DNA from: Mollicutes bacterium
Lineage (GTDB): Bacteria; Bacillota_I; Bacilli_A; Izemoplasmatales; Izemoplasmataceae
Length of the DNA: 15,653 nt
Reading direction: 5' to 3'
NCBI GenBank assembly: GCA_003551455.1
Contig: PUMR01000032.1
Location: 1 to 15,653, forward strand
The notes under the pieces were generated by a model. It was given only the letters and a program-made list of their open reading frames with translations. It ran no database searches and had not been told where the DNA came from. This document shows, one piece after another, positions 12,946 to 15,653 of this stretch. The first letter of the stretch is position 1, and every line of letters starts with the position of its first letter. Made by a program: the position numbers and the translations under genes.

Positions 12946-15315
12946 TCATTCGGGAGGGTCGAGCGGGGAGACCCGGGTGCTGCCCAACTCCTCGAGCACA
13001 TAAATCTTGGTGACACGTTCTTCCGTCATCCGGTCATATATCGTGAAAGTGATGGTGATGTCCTCCCCGTTCTCGTGGATTTCGAACATTTCGAGGTCGA
13101 CGATTTCGGGGACCTCCCCGAGCAGGAACAACATATCCTCCTTGTGGGTGTCTCTCAGTACATGTCGTCCGATCTCGAACTCGAGGAACCAGGAAGCATC
13201 GTAGTCGGAAATAGCGATTTCTTCCAGTTCGGCGAGATAGAGTTCGAGGACCGTGTTTTCTTCGGTGGGGTTTTCCCATCCGAATTCCTCGAAAGAGCCG
13301 GTTGCGGGGTCGTAGCCGCTGAAATAGGAGCTGTACCAAAGCGGGGGCTCCTCAGTTTCCAAGAGATAGGTCCATTGCGGTGGTCCTTCCTGGGTGCCAT
13401 CGAAGTACAGTCTGCGCTCGGTGGCGGATTCCGTCAGTTTGATGATGTGCAGTTCTTCTCTGAAGGGATGGGTTTCCGGATGGTGCGTATGGATTTGCAA
13501 CGTCACATTCTCCGTTTCCAAAAACTCCCCCAGCGGCGGTAATTCTTCCACGGTCGCATCGCAGGGTTCATAATCATCGACAGGAATCGCGGGAGTGGTC
13601 CCTATTTGGGTGAAGGTCTGGGTGACGTGGCCCGGCTGGTTGATCTCGAACGGCGGCGCGTGCATGGAGACATGGATGCTGAAGCCGTCATCATGGACGA
13701 TGATCTCGTAAGCGAACAACAATATCCCATCAGATATGCCGGGGGCGGCCGTTTCGAGATAGTCCTCCTTGATTCTGAAGCCGTGCACCGTCCGCTCCAA
13801 CCAGGATTCCTCGAGATTCGCGATATAGAGCAGGTTCCGCGCGTATTCGAAACGTGGATCGTTATACAGGCTGTACTGGTCGTGGTTGATGACTTCCTTG
13901 TTCGTGTAGCAACCGCCGGCTGGACAAATCTCATACTTGTAGAATAGGGGATAATCCCGGGTGAGGATTACGATTTCTTCGCCATAATCATAGTAATATG
14001 TCTCTCCATGGCGTTTGATCATGTTAGCGAACGGTTCGCCGTCAAAATCGATCCCGTGGCTGGCGAAAGTCAAAAAATGCGTGGTGATGACCTCAAAGTA
14101 TTCATCGTGATAATCGAAGACGATGAACCAGCCGACGTCATGGTCCTCGGGATTCCAGTCGGGGTGCCAGTCTGCGGGTTTTGCCATGTGGTCCGTCATG
14201 ATGATGAGTTCGGTCGTGTCTTTGAGGGCGTTGGCCCCGATATCCGTGACACTGGCCGGGATGTGGATGTTCCTTAAATCCGCCATCCCCGCGAACGCCC
14301 GTTCACCGATCACTTCGATCCCGTCGGTGATGACGACCTCTTCGATGTCGGCGCTTTCCCTGAACGCATCATCGGCGATGCCCTTGACGGTGTAGCCGGC
14401 GATCCAGTGCGGAATCACGAGCATCTCTTCATCGCCCGTGTAGGAGGTGATCATGATCCGTCCATCCGCCTCGATAGCAAAGGTGAAAGGCGAAAGTTCG
14501 GCGGGCGCATACATGAGCGTCCCCTCGATCAGGGCTTCAAGCCAGGATGCTTCATCCTCTTCATACCCGGGATGGTGCTTGCGGTATATCTCATAGGCGC
14601 TCATGCCTTTTGCCGGCATGTCGACCACAAAAGACTCGACGGTGCCGTCGGTCAGTTCGACTTTGAGCACACCGTCTTCCTCGAGAGTTATCGAGACAAT
14701 GCCGATGCCGTCTTGGCCGGGGTCTCCCTTGGGCCCAGTGAGCGAAGCTAGTTCTACGAGGTCGTTCCATTCCGACTCCCCCGCATATTGCCATTGGATA
14801 TGATCGTCATAGACACGGAAGATAACTTCGTTTCCGTCTTGGCCGTCTTCTCCCGTCTCTCCCCGGGGACCGATCAAGAGATCGAGGCTAACAAGGTCGT
14901 TCCATACATCGTCACCATCGTGTCTCCACTGTATATGGGTGTCGCTCACCTGCATGACAATCTCGCTTCCGTCCCTCCCCGCCTCACCTTCCGGTCCGAC
15001 AAGTGATACAAGCTCCACGAGGTTCGTCCAGTCTCCTTCATCAACGTACTGCCATTGGATGTGGCCTTCGGCCACTCTCAGACTGACCTCCCGGCCATCC
15101 TCGCCGGGTAAGCCTTTCGGACCGCGGACGCTTTCGAGCCATTCTTCGTAGGTGCCACTGAACACTTCCGCCGCGACTGCCTTCTCGTAGATGGCCTGCA
15201 GTTGTATGGTGAGCTCATCGGGTGTCTCTTCAGGTTCTTCTTCCCCGAAAAGATTGCAGCCCGCCAGTGATAACACAAAAAACAATACTACCCCGATACC
15301 CCAGACCCTTCTCAT
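12946..15315 (-). CDS. lipoprotein with interleaved collagen-like and HIQW repeats plus BspA-type LRRs
   Basis: This 789-residue protein has a lipoprotein signal peptide (lipobox LSLAGC, Cys20) after ATG 15315. GGGGAA lies about 12 bases upstream, a rather long spacing; a GTG nine bases earlier is possible. A WLESV-type helix (about 40-64, SGTYEEWLESVRG) precedes three modules of 42, 42 and 45 residues (65-193). Each module is a short Gly-X-Y stretch (GPKGLPGEDG, GPEGEAGRDG, GPRGETGEDGQDG) followed by HIQWxx...W(T/N)(N/D)LV. A fourth Gly-X-Y block (194-203) and a second helix (YEIYRKHHPGYEEDEASWLE) follow. LRR_5-like repeats lie at about 295-375, for example DGIEVIGERAFAGMADLRNI. Residues 376-789 are acidic and beta-rich, without a recognised domain. 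It is a surface protein, probably adhesive or structural; the exact role is unknown. Confidence 0.88.
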   Translation of the reverse strand: MRRVWGIGVVLFFVLSLAGCNLFGEEEPEETPDELTIQLQAIYEKAVAAEVFSGTYEEWLESVRGPKGLPGEDGREVSLRVAEGHIQWQYVDEGDWTNLVELVSLVGPEGEAGRDGSEIVMQVSDTHIQWRHDGDDVWNDLVSLDLLIGPRGETGEDGQDGNEVIFRVYDDHIQWQYAGESEWNDLVELASLTGPKGDPGQDGIGIVSITLEEDGVLKVELTDGTVESFVVDMPAKGMSAYEIYRKHHPGYEEDEASWLEALIEGTLMYAPAELSPFTFAIEADGRIMITSYTGDEEMLVIPHWIAGYTVKGIADDAFRESADIEEVVITDGIEVIGERAFAGMADLRNIHIPASVTDIGANALKDTTELIIMTDHMAKPADWHPDWNPEDHDVGWFIVFDYHDEYFEVITTHFLTFASHGIDFDGEPFANMIKRHGETYYYDYGEEIVILTRDYPLFYKYEICPAGGCYTNKEVINHDQYSLYNDPRFEYARNLLYIANLEESWLERTVHGFRIKEDYLETAAPGISDGILLFAYEIIVHDDGFSIHVSMHAPPFEINQPGHVTQTFTQIGTTPAIPVDDYEPCDATVEELPPLGEFLETENVTLQIHTHHPETHPFREELHIIKLTESATERRLYFDGTQEGPPQWTYLLETEEPPLWYSSYFSGYDPATGSFEEFGWENPTEENTVLELYLAELEEIAISDYDASWFLEFEIGRHVLRDTHKEDMLFLLGEVPEIVDLEMFEIHENGEDITITFTIYDRMTEERVTKIYVLEELGSTRVSPLDPPE

Positions 15316-15354
15316 CTTTACCACACTTCCCCTTCTCTTTATTCTCCGGAAACC

Positions 15355-15365
15355 ACGATTATCGT
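15355..15365. promoter_or_regulatory. perfect dyad upstream of the repeat lipoprotein
   Basis: ACGAT-T-ATCGT is a perfect 11-base palindrome 40 bases before the lipoprotein start. It contains a minus-strand GATAAT that might be a secondary -10, but no matching -35 is present. It could be an operator between the terminator of the small upstream transcript and the gene. Confidence 0.3.
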
Positions 15366-15380
15366 ATCGGTGCTTGTCCA

Positions 15381-15409
15381 AAAGAAAAAGACATTCTGAA
15401 AAATGTCTT
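15381..15409 (-). terminator. rho-independent terminator between leader promoter and lipoprotein gene
   Basis: On the minus strand AAGACATT (15409-15402) pairs with AATGTCTT (15395-15388) around TTTCAG, followed by TTTCTTTTGG. The ascending arm overlaps the last base of the 15-codon ORF's stop. It stands between a strong promoter and the lipoprotein start, so it either ends a small RNA or acts as an attenuator. Confidence 0.75.
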
Positions 15410-15456
15410 CAATCATGCCTGGAAACATACAGGATGCCGGCATCTTTACAGCGCAT
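15409..15456 (-). CDS. possible 15-residue leader peptide
   Basis: ATG 15456 is preceded by GGGAGG eight bases away (15470-15465). The peptide is MRCKDAGILYVSRHD, with its TGA stop touching the terminator stem. The position (promoter, ribosome site, tiny ORF, terminator, then a structural gene) is that of attenuator leader peptides. However, it has no run of one amino acid, so a translation-sensing logic is not obvious. It could be chance within a small RNA. Confidence 0.3.
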   Translation of the reverse strand: MRCKDAGILYVSRHD

Positions 15457-15489
15457 GGCCTTCGCCTCCCGTGATTCCCTTATAATCCT

Positions 15490-15518
15490 ATTATAGGGCC
15501 AAGAAAACGATAAGGCAA
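15490..15518 (-). promoter_or_regulatory. strong promoter driving the leader RNA toward the repeat lipoprotein
   Basis: On the minus strand TTGCCT (15518-15513), exactly 17 bases, then a perfect TATAAT (15495-15490). A near-palindrome around it places a second TATAAT on the plus strand at 15481-15486, but no plus-strand -35 fits. This is probably the main promoter for the 789-residue lipoprotein if the terminator is read through. Confidence 0.7.
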
Positions 15519-15571
15519 GAGAACATGCGAAGAAGGTGGTGTAAAATCGTCTTGGAAAAGTGAAACAAAAA

Positions 15572-15632
15572 GGAGTAAGCTCCTCTGGTATAATGAAAGT
15601 CAGCACAACCTCAAACCAGAAGGAGCTTACCC
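15572..15632 (+). promoter_or_regulatory. long hairpin sequestering the ribosome site of the putative transposase
   Basis: GTAAGCTCCTCTGGT (15575-15589) pairs with ACCAGAAGGAGCTTAC (15615-15630): 15 pairs with one bulged A, extended by GG/CC with another bulge. The right arm contains the ribosome site AGAAGGAG. The left arm lies upstream of and inside the -10, so RNA from the native promoter lacks it, while read-through RNA from outside would fold and hide the ribosome site. Confidence 0.75.
15586..15594 (+). promoter_or_regulatory. extended -10 promoter of the putative transposase gene
   Basis: TGG-TATAAT (15586-15594) is an extended -10 with a perfect hexamer. No convincing -35 is present at 16-18 bases, as is common in weak transposase promoters. 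Transcription would begin near 15601, inside the hairpin loop. Confidence 0.6.
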
Positions 15633-15653
15633 ATGGACATGATAACACAAAAC
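15633..15653 (+). CDS. start of a putative transposase gene (7 codons visible)
   Basis: ATG 15633 lies seven bases after AAGGAG and opens MDMITQN to the window edge. Identification as a transposase rests on the upstream architecture, not on the protein, which is too short to classify. Confidence 0.5.

Larger units (their letters stand above)
15381..15484 (-). ncRNA. short leader RNA or small RNA of about 100 bases
   Basis: A promoter (TTGCCT-17-TATAAT) and a terminator bracket an RNA predicted to start near 15484 and end near 15381. It contains the self-complementary ATGCCGGCAT (about 15434-15443), a second GGCAT that can compete for pairing with the first half, and CCTG/CAGG around a short loop. 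I recognise no known small-RNA family (not 4.5S, 6S, tmRNA or a standard riboswitch). The same RNA carries a 15-codon ORF with a ribosome site. Confidence 0.45.
15540..15653 (+). mobile_element. putative left end of an insertion sequence, cut by the window edge
   Basis: A TG-beginning segment (from about 15540, TGTAAAATCGTCTTGG), an A/G-rich stretch, an extended -10 promoter, a hairpin over the ribosome site and a start codon lie within about 100 bases. This compact order is typical of an IS left end. The exact terminus and target duplication cannot be set because the other end lies outside. The family is not identifiable from seven codons; an IS21-like element is possible but speculative. 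Confidence 0.5.

Noticed and set aside
1..15653. CRISPR arrays, tRNA or rRNA genes
   Set aside because: No regularly spaced short direct repeats and no cloverleaf or rRNA-like segments were seen on either strand.

Overview
The window looks like a chromosomal segment of a low-complexity-envelope, Gram-positive-type bacterium of the Bacillota (Firmicutes). A wall-less Tenericutes relative with moderate-to-high GC is possible but unproven. The reasons are strong AGGAGG-type ribosome sites, consensus sigma-A promoters, rho-independent terminators, lipoboxed lipoproteins, BspA-type leucine-rich repeat proteins and collagen-like repeat lipoproteins. TGA is used as a stop (aldehyde dehydrogenase, cytochrome b5 lipoprotein, DJ-1 protein) and Trp is TGG, so this is not the mycoplasma code.

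Layout. Positions 1-1462 (minus) hold the N-terminal 487 residues of a secreted protein made of ~193-195-residue repeats; its C-terminus lies outside the window. Positions 1817-3172 (plus) encode an aldehyde dehydrogenase. Positions 3320-5101 hold a convergent redox pair: a small lipoprotein with a cytochrome b5-like domain (plus) and a flavocytochrome with the four-histidine spacing of NADPH oxidases (minus), which share a strong bidirectional terminator. A DJ-1/PfpI protein follows (5312-5818, plus). Two minus-strand membrane proteins of unknown function (5939-6909) look like one operon.

Positions 7101-9310 (minus) contain an LRR lipoprotein followed by the frameshifted 3' remnant of a second surface protein and a terminator. 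Positions 9311-10224 are sparse: a possible 35-residue ORF, a 58-residue membrane protein with a near-consensus promoter in an AT-rich island, and a short tandem duplication. Positions 10225-12729 (minus) hold an unknown 250-residue protein, a flavin reductase-like protein with a C-terminal extension, and uridine kinase. Positions 12946-15315 (minus) encode a 789-residue lipoprotein with interleaved Gly-X-Y and HIQW modules plus LRRs. Its upstream region contains a complete miniature transcription unit (promoter, ribosome site, 15-codon ORF, terminator). The window ends in what looks like the left end of an insertion sequence whose transposase start lies under a hairpin.

Together the genes describe envelope biology: about half of the coding sequence is secreted or lipid-anchored repeat protein, and there is a plausible trans-membrane electron-transfer module. 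No complete, obviously new multi-gene system is visible. The best leads are the NOX-type/cytochrome b5 pair, the leader or small RNA upstream of the repeat lipoprotein, and the insertion sequence's built-in shield against read-through translation.
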